Assembly: GCF_035685805.1 (NCBI RefSeq)
Contig: NZ_DASSAB010000043.1
Location: 124,001-188,000 of the forward strand
DNA: 64,000 nt
Direction of reading: 5' to 3'
Source: Dyella_A sp035685805
GTDB lineage: Bacteria > Pseudomonadota > Gammaproteobacteria > Xanthomonadales > Rhodanobacteraceae
A program made the translations under genes and the position numbers. The notes beneath the pieces are model-generated. The model did no database searches, was not told where the DNA came from, and worked only from the letters and a program-made list of their open reading frames with translations. Positions 17,441 to 29,423 of the stretch are shown piece by piece; the first letter of the stretch is position 1; every line of letters begins with the position of its first letter.

Positions 17441-17576
17441 TCACGTCATATCGTGCTGTCGCTGGGGGCAAGCCCCGTTGCGGATGCCTGAGATTCGCGC
17501 GTCCCGCGCCATGTGGCACAAGGCCCGGGACGCACCGCGGCTAACCACGCTAGCTCGCCCGTGGTATCCGCAAAAC

Positions 17577-17605
17577 AAAAAGGCCACCCGTTGGGGAGGC
17601 CTTTT
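17577..17605 (-). terminator. Terminator downstream of tRNA-Val
   Basis: Hairpin AAAAGGCCTCC, loop, GGTGGCCTTTTT read on the minus strand, followed by a T-rich run, 12 bp past the tRNA 3' end. The plus-strand reading also ends in TTTTC, so it may act on both strands. Confidence 0.75.
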
Positions 17606-17616
17606 CGTCGATCAGA

Positions 17617-17691
17617 TGGTGGGCGGTACAAGGATCGAACTTGTGACACCTGCCGTGTGAAGGCAGTGCTCTACCGCTGAGCTAACCGCCC
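17617..17691 (-). tRNA. tRNA-Val(CAC)
   Basis: A 75-nt cloverleaf including an encoded CCA. The acceptor stem is GGGCGGT paired with ACCGCCC and the discriminator base is A. The anticodon arm is CTGCC-TTCACAC-GGCAG, giving anticodon CAC (GTG codons). The T arm holds GTTCGATC. Transcribed on the minus strand with a terminator right after it. Confidence 0.95.
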
Positions 17692-17837
17692 GCCGAGAGC
17701 GCGCAAATATACGGGGTGTGATGGCCGCGGTCAACGGGGATCGCGTCGATCCCGATGGCCGGTCGCTGAACGGCCTGCCGCGACGGTGCCGGCCGGATTG
17801 CTAGACTGTCGCGCCCACGCTGCCCGGATCTGCCCTG

Positions 17838-18179
17838 ATGGACCTGCTTCAACTCGAACTCGGCCACATCCTTGCCGCCTTGAAGAGCTTCGAGGTGACG
17901 CCGTGGAAGGCCGTGGGCCTGGCCGGCTCGCTGATGTTCACCAGCCGCTGGTTCGTGCAGGTGTACTACACCCGCAAGCTCAAGCGGGTGGTGATGCCGC
18001 TGGCGTTCTGGTGGCTGTCGGTGTGCGGCAGCGCATTGCTGCTGGCCTATTTCATCGTGGGCAAGAACGACTCGGTCGGCATCCTTTCCAACTTCTTTCC
18101 GGCGTTCGTATCGATCTACAACCTGGTCGTGCACATGCGCGAGGTGAAGCGGCGCAAGGCGGTCCCGGGCGAAGCCTGA
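17838..18179 (+). CDS. Lipid-A-disaccharide synthase N-terminal domain (LAB_N) membrane protein
   Basis: A 113-residue membrane protein with three hydrophobic segments (about 22-38, 50-74, 82-98). The sequence SLMFTSRWFVQVYYTRKLKRVVMPLAFWWLS matches the LAB_N domain found fused to some LpxB proteins and, as here, on its own. In stand-alone form its function is not established. It converges with the methionine synthase gene, whose stop is 16 bp away. Confidence 0.8.
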   Translation: MDLLQLELGHILAALKSFEVTPWKAVGLAGSLMFTSRWFVQVYYTRKLKRVVMPLAFWWLSVCGSALLLAYFIVGKNDSVGILSNFFPAFVSIYNLVVHMREVKRRKAVPGEA

Positions 18180-18195
18180 GCGGCCTCGCTGCCGG

Positions 18196-20885
<2,690 letters not shown>

Positions 20886-20889
<4 letters not shown>

Positions 20890-21965
20890 GCGGCTTGCTG
20901 CTTCTCGCTGGGGAGCTGGCGCGGCGCGCAGTCACGCACGGCGTCGGCAATTGCCTTGATGTGGGCCGGGGTGGTGCCGCAGCAGCCGCCGACCAGGTTG
21001 AGCAGGCCGTCGCGGGCGAAACTGCCGATCACGCTGGCCATCTGCTCGGGCGACTCGTCGTACTCCCCGAACGCATTGGGCAGGCCGGCGTTGGGATGCG
21101 TGCTGACGAAGCCGTCGGCAATGTTTGCCAGGGTCTGGATGTGCGGTCGCAGGTCGGCGGCGCCCAGCGCGCAGTTGAGGCCCACCGACAGCGGCCGGGC
21201 ATGCTGCACGGAGTAGTAGAACGCCTCGGCGGTCTGGCCCGAGAGGGTGCGGCCGGAGCGGTCGGTGATGGTGCCGGAGATCATCACCGGCAGCCGTCCG
21301 CCGCGCGCGCGGAACAGTTCGCTCAGCGCGAACAGCGCGGCCTTGGCGTTGAGCGTGTCGAAGATCGTCTCGACCATGATCACGTCGGCGCCGCCGTCGA
21401 TCAGCCCGCTGGCGGACTCGGTGTAGTTGGCTGCCAGCTCATCGAACGACACGTTGCGGAAGCCCGGGTCGTTGACGTCGGGCGACAGCGAGGCGGTGCG
21501 GCTGGTGGGGCCGAGCACGCCGATCACGAAGCGCGGCTTGTCCGGCGTGCGTTGCTCCATCGCATCGCAGGCCGCCCGTGCCAGCGCCGCACCCTCGCGG
21601 TTGAGCTCGTAGGCGAGGTGCTCCAGGTGGTAGTCGGCCTGGCTGATGCGGGTGGAATTGAAGGTGTTGGTTTCGACCAGGTCGGCCCCGGCCTCCAGGT
21701 ACGCGGTGTGCACGCCTCGGATAATCTCCGGGCGGGTCAGCGTGAGCAGATCGTTGTTGCCCTTGAGGTCGCAGGCGCCGGGGTGGTCGTGGGCGTGGGT
21801 GCTGTCGTGGCCACCGGCGAAGCGCTCGCCGCGGAAGCCGCTCTCGTCCAGCTGGTGGCCCTGCAGCATGGTGCCCATGCCGCCGTCCAGGATCAGGATG
21901 CGCTGGCGCAACGCGTGTTCGAGCATCGCGACGCGGTCGGGGTGGAGCCAGGGCAGGGTGGTCAT
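20886..21965 (-). CDS. metH: Methionine synthase, homocysteine-binding part (MetH N-terminal piece)
   Basis: A 359-residue homocysteine S-methyltransferase domain that supplies the first module of MetH. The zinc ligands are seen as a Cys in VGLNCALGAA and the double Cys in LVGGCCGTTPAHI near residue 330. It ends right after this domain and the next gene carries the other MetH modules. The split agrees with the arrangement known in xanthomonads and is not a disrupted gene: both ends are clean and overlapped. Lies about 34 bp behind the ArsR-methyltransferase regulator gene in one operon. Confidence 0.95.
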
Positions 21966-21999
21966 GCGGCGGTCCTCGGCAGGGGTGGTGGGCGCGTGC

Positions 22000-22926
22000 T
22001 CACGGCTTGCGCGCCAGCAGGCTGATCACTTCGAAGTGCGGTGCCTTCCGCTCGCGGCTGAGCCGGTTGGCGCTGAGCACCTCCAGCCCCGCCGCCTGCG
22101 CAAAGCCCGCGAGCTGGTTTTCGGAAAACCCGAGGTTGCGGTGGTCGAACGGCTCCACCGCGGCACGGTGGTCGTGTTCGCCCAGCGTCACCGCCAGCAG
22201 CCGGCCGCCGGGACGCAGTACGCGTGCGGCCTCGGCGACCGCCACGGCCGGCTGCTCGGCATAGGTGAGGGCGTGCAGCATGAGCACCAGGTCGAAGCGG
22301 TGCTCGCCAAGGTCCAGTGCCTGCATGTCGCCCTGGCGCACCTGCACGTTGGCGAACGCCGCCAGCCGGCGCGTGGCCGCCTCGACCACCCGCTCGCTGG
22401 AGTCCACGCACAGGATCGAGCGCGCGTGCGGCGCCAGCAGTTCGGCGGTGATGCCGTCGCCGGAGGCGATGTCCAGCACGTCGCCGGTTTCCAGCAGCTG
22501 CAGCAGCGAGCGGGCCAGGGTTTCCCAGGTGCGACCGGGCGAGTAGTGGCGCTCCATGTCGCCGGCCACCGTGTCGGCCCAGCCTTCCTCGCCGGCGCGT
22601 TTGGCCAGCACGGCGGGCACGCGCGCGGCGTCCTCGCGCAGCAGCGCGTCATCGATGCTTTCGCGCAGCGACCGCAGCAGTGCGTGCTGGTGCTCCTCGC
22701 CCTCGTTGTTGGCGCGGTAGTAGGCCGAGACGCCGGCGCGGCGGTCGCGCACCAGGTTGGCCTCCTTGAGCTTGGCCAAGTGGGTAGACACACGCGGCTG
22801 CGCCAGGTGCAGTACCGCTGCCAGCTCGGCCACGGTGAGCTCCTCGCTCTCCAGCAGGGCAAGAAGCCGCACCCGGGTCGGGTCGGCGAGCAGGCGAAGC
22901 ACGCTGGAGGCGGTCGCCAGATCCAT
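22000..22926 (-). CDS. ArsR-type regulator with C-terminal SAM-methyltransferase domain (SahR-like)
   Basis: A 308-residue two-domain regulator. Residues about 1-90 form an ArsR winged helix (LADPTRVRLLALL, LAQPRVSTHLAKL). Residues about 130-305 are a class I methyltransferase-like domain with VLDIASGDG as the SAM site. Proteins of this layout next to metH match SahR, the ArsR-family repressor of methionine-cycle genes that senses S-adenosylhomocysteine. Assignment is by architecture and position; the ligand is not proven here. The ATG at 22926 follows GGGATGATC; start sites up to 22950 are in frame but overlap an operator-like palindrome. Confidence 0.8.
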   Translation of the reverse strand: MDLATASSVLRLLADPTRVRLLALLESEELTVAELAAVLHLAQPRVSTHLAKLKEANLVRDRRAGVSAYYRANNEGEEHQHALLRSLRESIDDALLREDAARVPAVLAKRAGEEGWADTVAGDMERHYSPGRTWETLARSLLQLLETGDVLDIASGDGITAELLAPHARSILCVDSSERVVEAATRRLAAFANVQVRQGDMQALDLGEHRFDLVLMLHALTYAEQPAVAVAEAARVLRPGGRLLAVTLGEHDHRAAVEPFDHRNLGFSENQLAGFAQAAGLEVLSANRLSRERKAPHFEVISLLARKP

Positions 22927-22934
22927 GATCATCC

Positions 22935-22952
22935 CTTTATCGCGATACAAAG
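22935..22952. promoter_or_regulatory. Palindromic operator candidate upstream of the ArsR-metH operon
   Basis: TATCGCGATA (22938-22947) is a perfect 10-bp palindrome extended by near-symmetric CTTT/AAAG flanks. It lies about 12 bp upstream of the regulator start, a position fit for autorepression of the operon. Which protein binds is inferred. Confidence 0.45.
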
Positions 22953-23153
22953 ATAAGCAAGGCTAGGCCTGCATCGCGGGGGCGTCAAGGGCTGCCGCCG
23001 GGACGGCGCACCGGCGGTTGCCGAACGGCGGCGTGGGGCACGTGGCGGCGCGAGCGAGCCCCGCCCGAAGACCGGCGTGTGCTGCGACTGCACAAAGCCG
23101 TGAGGGGCAGGCAGGCTAAAATGAACGGCTAAGTCATTGCGCCGGAGTAGTTC

Positions 23154-24314
<1,161 letters not shown>

Positions 24315-24370
24315 GGCGACGTGGGGGCGGGGCAACGGCCCGCTGTCGCGGTTCCCGCGCGAGGAAGCAC

Positions 24371-24404
24371 AAAAAAGCCCCGGCCTTGGCCGGGGCTTTT
24401 TTTT
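24371..24404. terminator. Strong bidirectional terminator
   Basis: AAAAAAGCCCCGGCC, two-base loop region, GGCCGGGGCTTTTTTTT: long A-tract and T-tract on both sides of a GC hairpin. It ends the acyl-CoA dehydrogenase gene on plus and can stop the efflux operon on minus. Confidence 0.9.
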
Positions 24405-24466
24405 CACTGCCCGCCCCGGTAGAGCGAGCGGTGGGTGAAGCGGGGCGGCGCGCCGCCCCTGCCGGC

Positions 24467-27400
24467 TCAGGTTCCCCGTCGCGGATCGGAATCGAACGGC
24501 TGCATGCCGTCATGGCCGCGGGCCGGCTTGTCGTTTTCCGGTCCGTCGAGCTTTTCGCCGAGCAGGCGGCGCACCACCACGTAGAACACCGGGATCAGCA
24601 ACAGGCCGAGGAAGGTGGCAAACAGCATGCCGCCGATCACGCCGGTGCCGATCGCATGGCGCGAGTTGGCGCCGGCGCCGGTGGAGATCGCCAGCGGCAG
24701 CACGCCCAGGATGAACGCCATCGAGGTCATCAGGATCGGGCGCAGTCGCAGCCGGGCCGCTTCCACCACGCCTTCGCGCAGGCTCTGGCCCTGGGCCTGC
24801 TTTTCCACCGCGAACTCGACGATCAGGATCGCGTTCTTCGCGGCCAGTCCGATCACCGTGATCAGGCCGATCTTGAAGTAGATGTCGTTCGGCAGGCCGC
24901 GCAGCATCGAGAACGTGACCGTGCCCAGCAGGCCCAGCGGCACCACCAGCAGCACCGCCACGGGGATCGACCAGCTTTCGTACAGCGCCGACAGGCACAG
25001 GAACACGATCACGATCGACAGCACCATCAGCAGCGTGGCCGAATTGCCGGAGAGGATTTCCTGATACGACTGGCCGGTCCAGTCGTAGCCGAAGCCCGAA
25101 GGCAGGTCGTCGTTGACGATCTTCTCCATCTCCGCCATGGCCTGGCCGGTGGAGAAGCCTTCCGCCGCGTTGCCCACGATCTCCACCGCCGAATAGCCGT
25201 TGTAGCGGGCCAGCGCCGGCGAGGCGAGCGTCCATTTCGCGTCGACGACGCTGCTCACCGGAATCATCTGCGGCGTGCCGTCGGCGTCGGTCTGGTTGCT
25301 CGGCGTGTAGATGTGCTGCAGCGCGTCCGGCCCCATCCGGTAAGGCTGGTCGGCCTGCATCAGCACGCGCTTGACGCGTCCGCCGTAGGCGAAGTCGTTG
25401 ACGTAGACCGGTGCCAGGGTGAGCTGGATCGCCTGGTAGATGTCGCTCACCGACAGGCCCAGTGACTGTGCCTGCACGCGGTCCACGCTGAGCTTCAGCG
25501 ACGGCGCGTCTTCCAGCGCCTGCGGGCGGATGCCGGTGAGCTTGTTGTCCTGCGCGGCCTTGGCCAGCAGGGTGTTGCGTGCCTTGGTCAGCGCGCTGCG
25601 ATCCTGGCCGGCGCGCGCCTGCAGCCACATGTCGATGCCGCCGAACTGGCTCAGGCCGCGGATGGTCGGCAGGTTGACCACGAAGATCTGCGCGTCGCGG
25701 ATGCCGTGCAGCATGCCGTTGGCCTTGGCGATGAACTGCTCGGCGGTGACGTCGCGCTTGGCCCAGTCCTTCAGCCGGATAAAGGTCATGCCGGTGTTCT
25801 CGCCGGCGCCGACGAAGCTGAAGCCGGAGATCTGGAACATGCCCTCCACCGCCGGATCGTCCTTGATGGTGGCGCGAACCTGCTTCATCACGGCCTGGGT
25901 GCGGTCGACCGTGGCGCCGGGTGGCAACGACACGATCGCCAGCGCGAAGCCCTGGTCTTCGCTGGGCACGAAGCTGGTGGGCATGCGCACGAACAGCACC
26001 CCGCAGATCACGCAGATCGCGGCGAACACCATCATCCAGCGCGGCGCATGACTTATCGCGCTGCCGATGTGACCACCGTAGATGCGGGTGACGCGGTCGA
26101 ACACCTTGTTGAAGCCACGGTAGACGACGTTCTTCTTGTCCCCGTGCTCGGGCTTGAGGAAGCTCGCGCACAGCGCCGGCGTGAACGACAGCGCGAGCAG
26201 CGCGGAGAAGCCCATCGACACGGCGATGGTCAGCGCGAACTGCTTGTAGATGACGCCCGAGGCGCCCGGCTGCAGCGCCGAGGGCACGAACACCGCCGCC
26301 AGCACCACCGTGATCGCCACGATTGCACCGGTGATCTGGCCCATCGCCTTGCGGGTGGCCTCCTTCGGCGAGAGGCCTTCCTCGGTCATGATGCGTTCGA
26401 CGTTCTCGATCACCACGATCGCGTCGTCCACCACGATGCCGATCGCCAGCACCATGCCGAACAAGGTCAGCTGGTTGATGGTGAAGCCCAGCGGCAGCAG
26501 GCCGAGGAAGGTGCCCAGCAGCGCCACCGGAATCACCAGCGTGGGAATGACGGTGGCGCGGAAGTTCTGCAGGAAGATCAGCATCACGCCGAACACCAGC
26601 ACGATCGCGATCGCCAGCGTCTCGATCACCTCCTTGATCGAGATGCGCACGAACGGCGTGCTGTCGTAGGGCGCAAACCAGGTCACGCCGGGCGGGAAGC
26701 TCTTGGCCAGCTCGTCCATTTTCGAGCGCACCGCCGTTGCCACGTCCAGCGCGTTGGCGCCGGGCAGCAGCTGCACGCCGAAGGCGCCGGCCTCCTTGCC
26801 GTTGTACTGGGCGTGGAAGCCGTAGTTCTGCGGGCCGAAGGCAATCCGTGCCACGTCACCGAGCTTGACCGTGGTGCCGTCGCTGTTGGCGCGCAGGATG
26901 ATGTCGCGGAACTCCTCCGGCGTGGAGAAGCGGCCCTCGGCCGAGACCGTGGCGCTGAAACCCTGGCCCGGCGGGGCCGGGTCGGCGCCCAGCGCACCGG
27001 CGGCGAACTGCACGTTCTGGGCCTTGATCGCGTTGAACACCTGCGTGGCCGACAACCCGTAACCGTGCAGCTTGTCCGGGTTGAGCCAGATCCGCATGGC
27101 GTATTCGGAGCCGATCTGCCGGATGCTGCCCACGCCGGAGATGCGCGACACCTGATCGAGCACCTGCGAGGAAACGATGTCGTTGAGGCGGGCGCCGTCC
27201 ACGGCGGGATTGTCCGAGGTGAGCGCCACGAACATCAGGAAGTCGGGGTTGGCCTTGGCCACCACCACGCCCTGCTGGGTCACCTCCGAGGGCAGTCGCG
27301 GGGTGGCCAGCGAGACCTTGTTCTGCACCTGCACCTGGGCGATGTCCGGGTCGGTGCCGGTCTCGAAGGTGAGCGTGACATTGGCCGAGCCATTGGCGCT

Positions 27401-27646
27401 GGAGGACGAGCTGAAGTACAGCAGGTGGTCGATGCCGGTGAGCTGCTGCTCGATCACCTGGGTGACGGTCTTCTCGGTGGTGTCGGCACTGGCACCGGGA
27501 TAGGTCGCGCTCACCGTCACCTGCGGCGGCGCGATGTTGGGATACGACTCGATACCCATGTTCAGCACGGCGAGCGTGCCGCCCAGGGTGATCAGGATGG
27601 CGACCACCCAGGCGAAGATCGGGCGATCGATGAAGAAACTCGGCAT
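24467..27646 (-). CDS. RND multidrug efflux permease (AcrB/MexB type, HAE1)
   Basis: A 1059-residue inner-membrane RND transporter that uses proton flow to expel drugs. N-terminal MPSFFIDRPIFAWVVAI, the two large periplasmic loops and twelve helices follow family order. The proton-relay Asp pair is in IVVDDAIVVIE around residues 406-408, and the Lys of helix 10 is in GLAAKNAILIVEFA. Length matches AcrB. Only 12 bp separate it from the membrane-fusion gene. No outer-membrane factor is in the window, so a TolC-type channel must come from elsewhere. The pump's substrate is unknown. Confidence 0.95.
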   Translation of the reverse strand: MPSFFIDRPIFAWVVAILITLGGTLAVLNMGIESYPNIAPPQVTVSATYPGASADTTEKTVTQVIEQQLTGIDHLLYFSSSSSANGSANVTLTFETGTDPDIAQVQVQNKVSLATPRLPSEVTQQGVVVAKANPDFLMFVALTSDNPAVDGARLNDIVSSQVLDQVSRISGVGSIRQIGSEYAMRIWLNPDKLHGYGLSATQVFNAIKAQNVQFAAGALGADPAPPGQGFSATVSAEGRFSTPEEFRDIILRANSDGTTVKLGDVARIAFGPQNYGFHAQYNGKEAGAFGVQLLPGANALDVATAVRSKMDELAKSFPPGVTWFAPYDSTPFVRISIKEVIETLAIAIVLVFGVMLIFLQNFRATVIPTLVIPVALLGTFLGLLPLGFTINQLTLFGMVLAIGIVVDDAIVVIENVERIMTEEGLSPKEATRKAMGQITGAIVAITVVLAAVFVPSALQPGASGVIYKQFALTIAVSMGFSALLALSFTPALCASFLKPEHGDKKNVVYRGFNKVFDRVTRIYGGHIGSAISHAPRWMMVFAAICVICGVLFVRMPTSFVPSEDQGFALAIVSLPPGATVDRTQAVMKQVRATIKDDPAVEGMFQISGFSFVGAGENTGMTFIRLKDWAKRDVTAEQFIAKANGMLHGIRDAQIFVVNLPTIRGLSQFGGIDMWLQARAGQDRSALTKARNTLLAKAAQDNKLTGIRPQALEDAPSLKLSVDRVQAQSLGLSVSDIYQAIQLTLAPVYVNDFAYGGRVKRVLMQADQPYRMGPDALQHIYTPSNQTDADGTPQMIPVSSVVDAKWTLASPALARYNGYSAVEIVGNAAEGFSTGQAMAEMEKIVNDDLPSGFGYDWTGQSYQEILSGNSATLLMVLSIVIVFLCLSALYESWSIPVAVLLVVPLGLLGTVTFSMLRGLPNDIYFKIGLITVIGLAAKNAILIVEFAVEKQAQGQSLREGVVEAARLRLRPILMTSMAFILGVLPLAISTGAGANSRHAIGTGVIGGMLFATFLGLLLIPVFYVVVRRLLGEKLDGPENDKPARGHDGMQPFDSDPRRGT

Positions 27647-27658
27647 GATCGCGCTCCG

Positions 27659-28864
27659 TTACTGCTTGGCGGCGGACGCCTTGCCCGCGCTGGTGGCTGG
27701 TTGCGGCTGCGCGTCACCCGGCGTCTTGCGGTCGGCGGGCGTCCACGGCTCGGTCTTGGCCGGTGCCCCATCCTTCACCGACTGCAGGCCGGACACGATC
27801 ACCTTGTCGCTGGCCGCCAGGCCATCGCTCACCACCCAGTTGCTGCCGCTGACCTGCTCGGCGGTGACATCCTTGCGCGCCACCTTGCCGTCCTTGCCGA
27901 CCACCAGCACATACGCGCCGGTGGTGTCGCGCTGCAGTGCCGGCTGCGGAATCAGGAAGATCCGGTGCTGCTCGCCCAGCTTTGCCTTGAGCGTGACGTA
28001 CATGCCCGGCAGCAGGCGATGCTCCGGGTTCGGCACGGTCGCGCGCAGATCCACCGAGCCGGTGGCGGGATTGACCGCCATGTCGGCAAAGTTGACCGTG
28101 CCCTGGTGCGGATACGCGCTGCCGTCGGGCAGGCTCACGGCGACGCTGGCGGTGTTGGGGTCGGCCAGCGTGAGGTTGCCCTGGGCCTGCGCCTGGCGCA
28201 TCTGTTCGAGCTCGCTCGCGCCGAGGGTGAAGTTCACGTACAGCGGGTCGATCTGGTCCACCGTGGTCAGCAGCGTGGCTTCGCCCTGGCCGACCAGCGC
28301 GCCTTCGGTCACCTGCTGCTTGCCAGCGCGGCCGTCGATGGGTGAGGTCACGGTGGCGTAGCCGAGGTTGATCCGCGCAGTCTGCACGTTCGCCTGGGCC
28401 TGCTGCACGCTGGCCTGCGCGCTGCGCTCGGTGGCCTCGGCGTTGTCCAGGTCCGACTTGGACACGTAGCCCTTCGGCGCCAGTTCGCGCACCCGCTGCG
28501 CGGCGACCTTGGCATTGGTGTAGCTGGCGCGGGCTTGGGCCAGGTTGGCCTGGGCCGCGTCGAGCGAGGCCTTCAGCGGGGCCGGATCGATCTGGAACAG
28601 CACCTGGCCTTTCTTGACGTCGGAGCCTTCGTCATAAGTGCGCTTCAGCACCACGCCCGACACGCGCGCACGCACATCGGCGCTGCGGAACGGCGACAGG
28701 CGCCCGACCAGGTCCTTGGTAAGCGGTGTGCTGGTGGGCGTGGCCGTGATCACGCCCACGGTCGGCGGCGGCGGGGCCGGCGGGCTCTTGTCCTTGCCTC
28801 CGCACGCGGCCAGGGCGAGCAGACCCAGGCACAGCAGAGGGGTGCGCAGTGAAGAGGGGTTCAT
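27659..28864 (-). CDS. RND efflux membrane-fusion (periplasmic adaptor) lipoprotein
   Basis: A 401-residue AcrA/MexA-like adaptor that links the permease with an outer-membrane channel. The lipobox LALAAC puts the lipid on Cys21. The biotinyl-lipoyl-like halves (GRLSPFRSADVRARVSG and later VTSPIDGRAGKQ) flank a coiled-coil hairpin at about residues 100-170 (many Ala, Gln, Glu). The beta-barrel and membrane-proximal domain follow. The ATG at 28864 has a GGAG ribosome site. The permease gene follows 12 bp after its stop. Confidence 0.95.
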   Translation of the reverse strand: MNPSSLRTPLLCLGLLALAACGGKDKSPPAPPPPTVGVITATPTSTPLTKDLVGRLSPFRSADVRARVSGVVLKRTYDEGSDVKKGQVLFQIDPAPLKASLDAAQANLAQARASYTNAKVAAQRVRELAPKGYVSKSDLDNAEATERSAQASVQQAQANVQTARINLGYATVTSPIDGRAGKQQVTEGALVGQGEATLLTTVDQIDPLYVNFTLGASELEQMRQAQAQGNLTLADPNTASVAVSLPDGSAYPHQGTVNFADMAVNPATGSVDLRATVPNPEHRLLPGMYVTLKAKLGEQHRIFLIPQPALQRDTTGAYVLVVGKDGKVARKDVTAEQVSGSNWVVSDGLAASDKVIVSGLQSVKDGAPAKTEPWTPADRKTPGDAQPQPATSAGKASAAKQ

Positions 28865-28876
28865 GAAGACTCCAAT

Positions 28877-28921
28877 CTTTCGGGTTCGATGCTTTCGGGT
28901 TCGGGGCTTGCGGGCTTGGGT
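28877..28921. repeat. 15-bp tandem repeat, three units
   Basis: CTTTCGGGTTCGATG, CTTTCGGGTTCGGGG and a diverged CTTGCGGGCTTGGGT sit head to tail, 13 bp upstream of the efflux adaptor start, in its transcribed leader. Confidence 0.6.
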
Positions 28922-29066
28922 TTGTTCGGTGCTGCACCATGGCGTCACGCCTGCGCCGGGGCGGGCGCTCGGGCATGCGTGATGGCGGCAAACCGGACGG
29001 GACGACGGTGCAAACGCGGACGATGCGTCCGCCGACGGGCGGACACCCGCGCGTCCCGGACCGCAG

Positions 29067-29095
29067 ACTATACCCGCCGGTTTACAATTTGTCTT
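29067..29095 (-). promoter_or_regulatory. Candidate sigma-70 promoter of the efflux operon
   Basis: On the minus strand AAGACA and TATAGT are separated by 17 bp, pointing to the efflux adaptor gene about 200 bp away. Match to consensus is moderate; a TetR-type operator was not seen. Confidence 0.35.
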
Positions 29096-29423
29096 GCCCG
29101 CATGCGTGCTCGTGTGCCCGTTTTTGTCGCGGACTCGCGACCTCGTCCGCTCGCCTTCGCGCGCACCGCATCGCACGCGATCGGCACGATCTCTCAGCAC
29201 CCGCTCCGCGCACTCGGCGCTGCCAGGTCGGCGATCGCCGCCGGTGCTGCTCAGCGTGCCTTTTTTATTGCGCTGCAACGTGCCCACGACGCAGCGCGAG
29301 AGCGCTCCACCATGCGCGCGAGCATGGCTGCAAGCGGCGCCGCGCGGTGGATTCGCCCGGTGCCCCGGCGTATCCTCTTGGGGCTTTTAGATCCCCATCT
29401 GTCTCCACTGCACAGTAGAAGCC

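Larger units (their letters stand above)
28865..29423. other. Intergenic region between the efflux operon and the glutamate dehydrogenase gene
   Basis: About 560 bp with no supported gene; the frames across it have no family signal. It contains a 15-bp tandem repeat beside the efflux start, a candidate minus-strand promoter at 29067-29095, and must hold the plus-strand glutamate dehydrogenase promoter, which I could not place. It begins beside the efflux-gene start and ends at 29424. Confidence 0.5.

Noticed and set aside
22927..23153. Possible SAH, SAM or cobalamin riboswitch upstream of the metH operon
   Set aside because: No conserved core or box was found; control by the ArsR-type regulator is the simpler reading.
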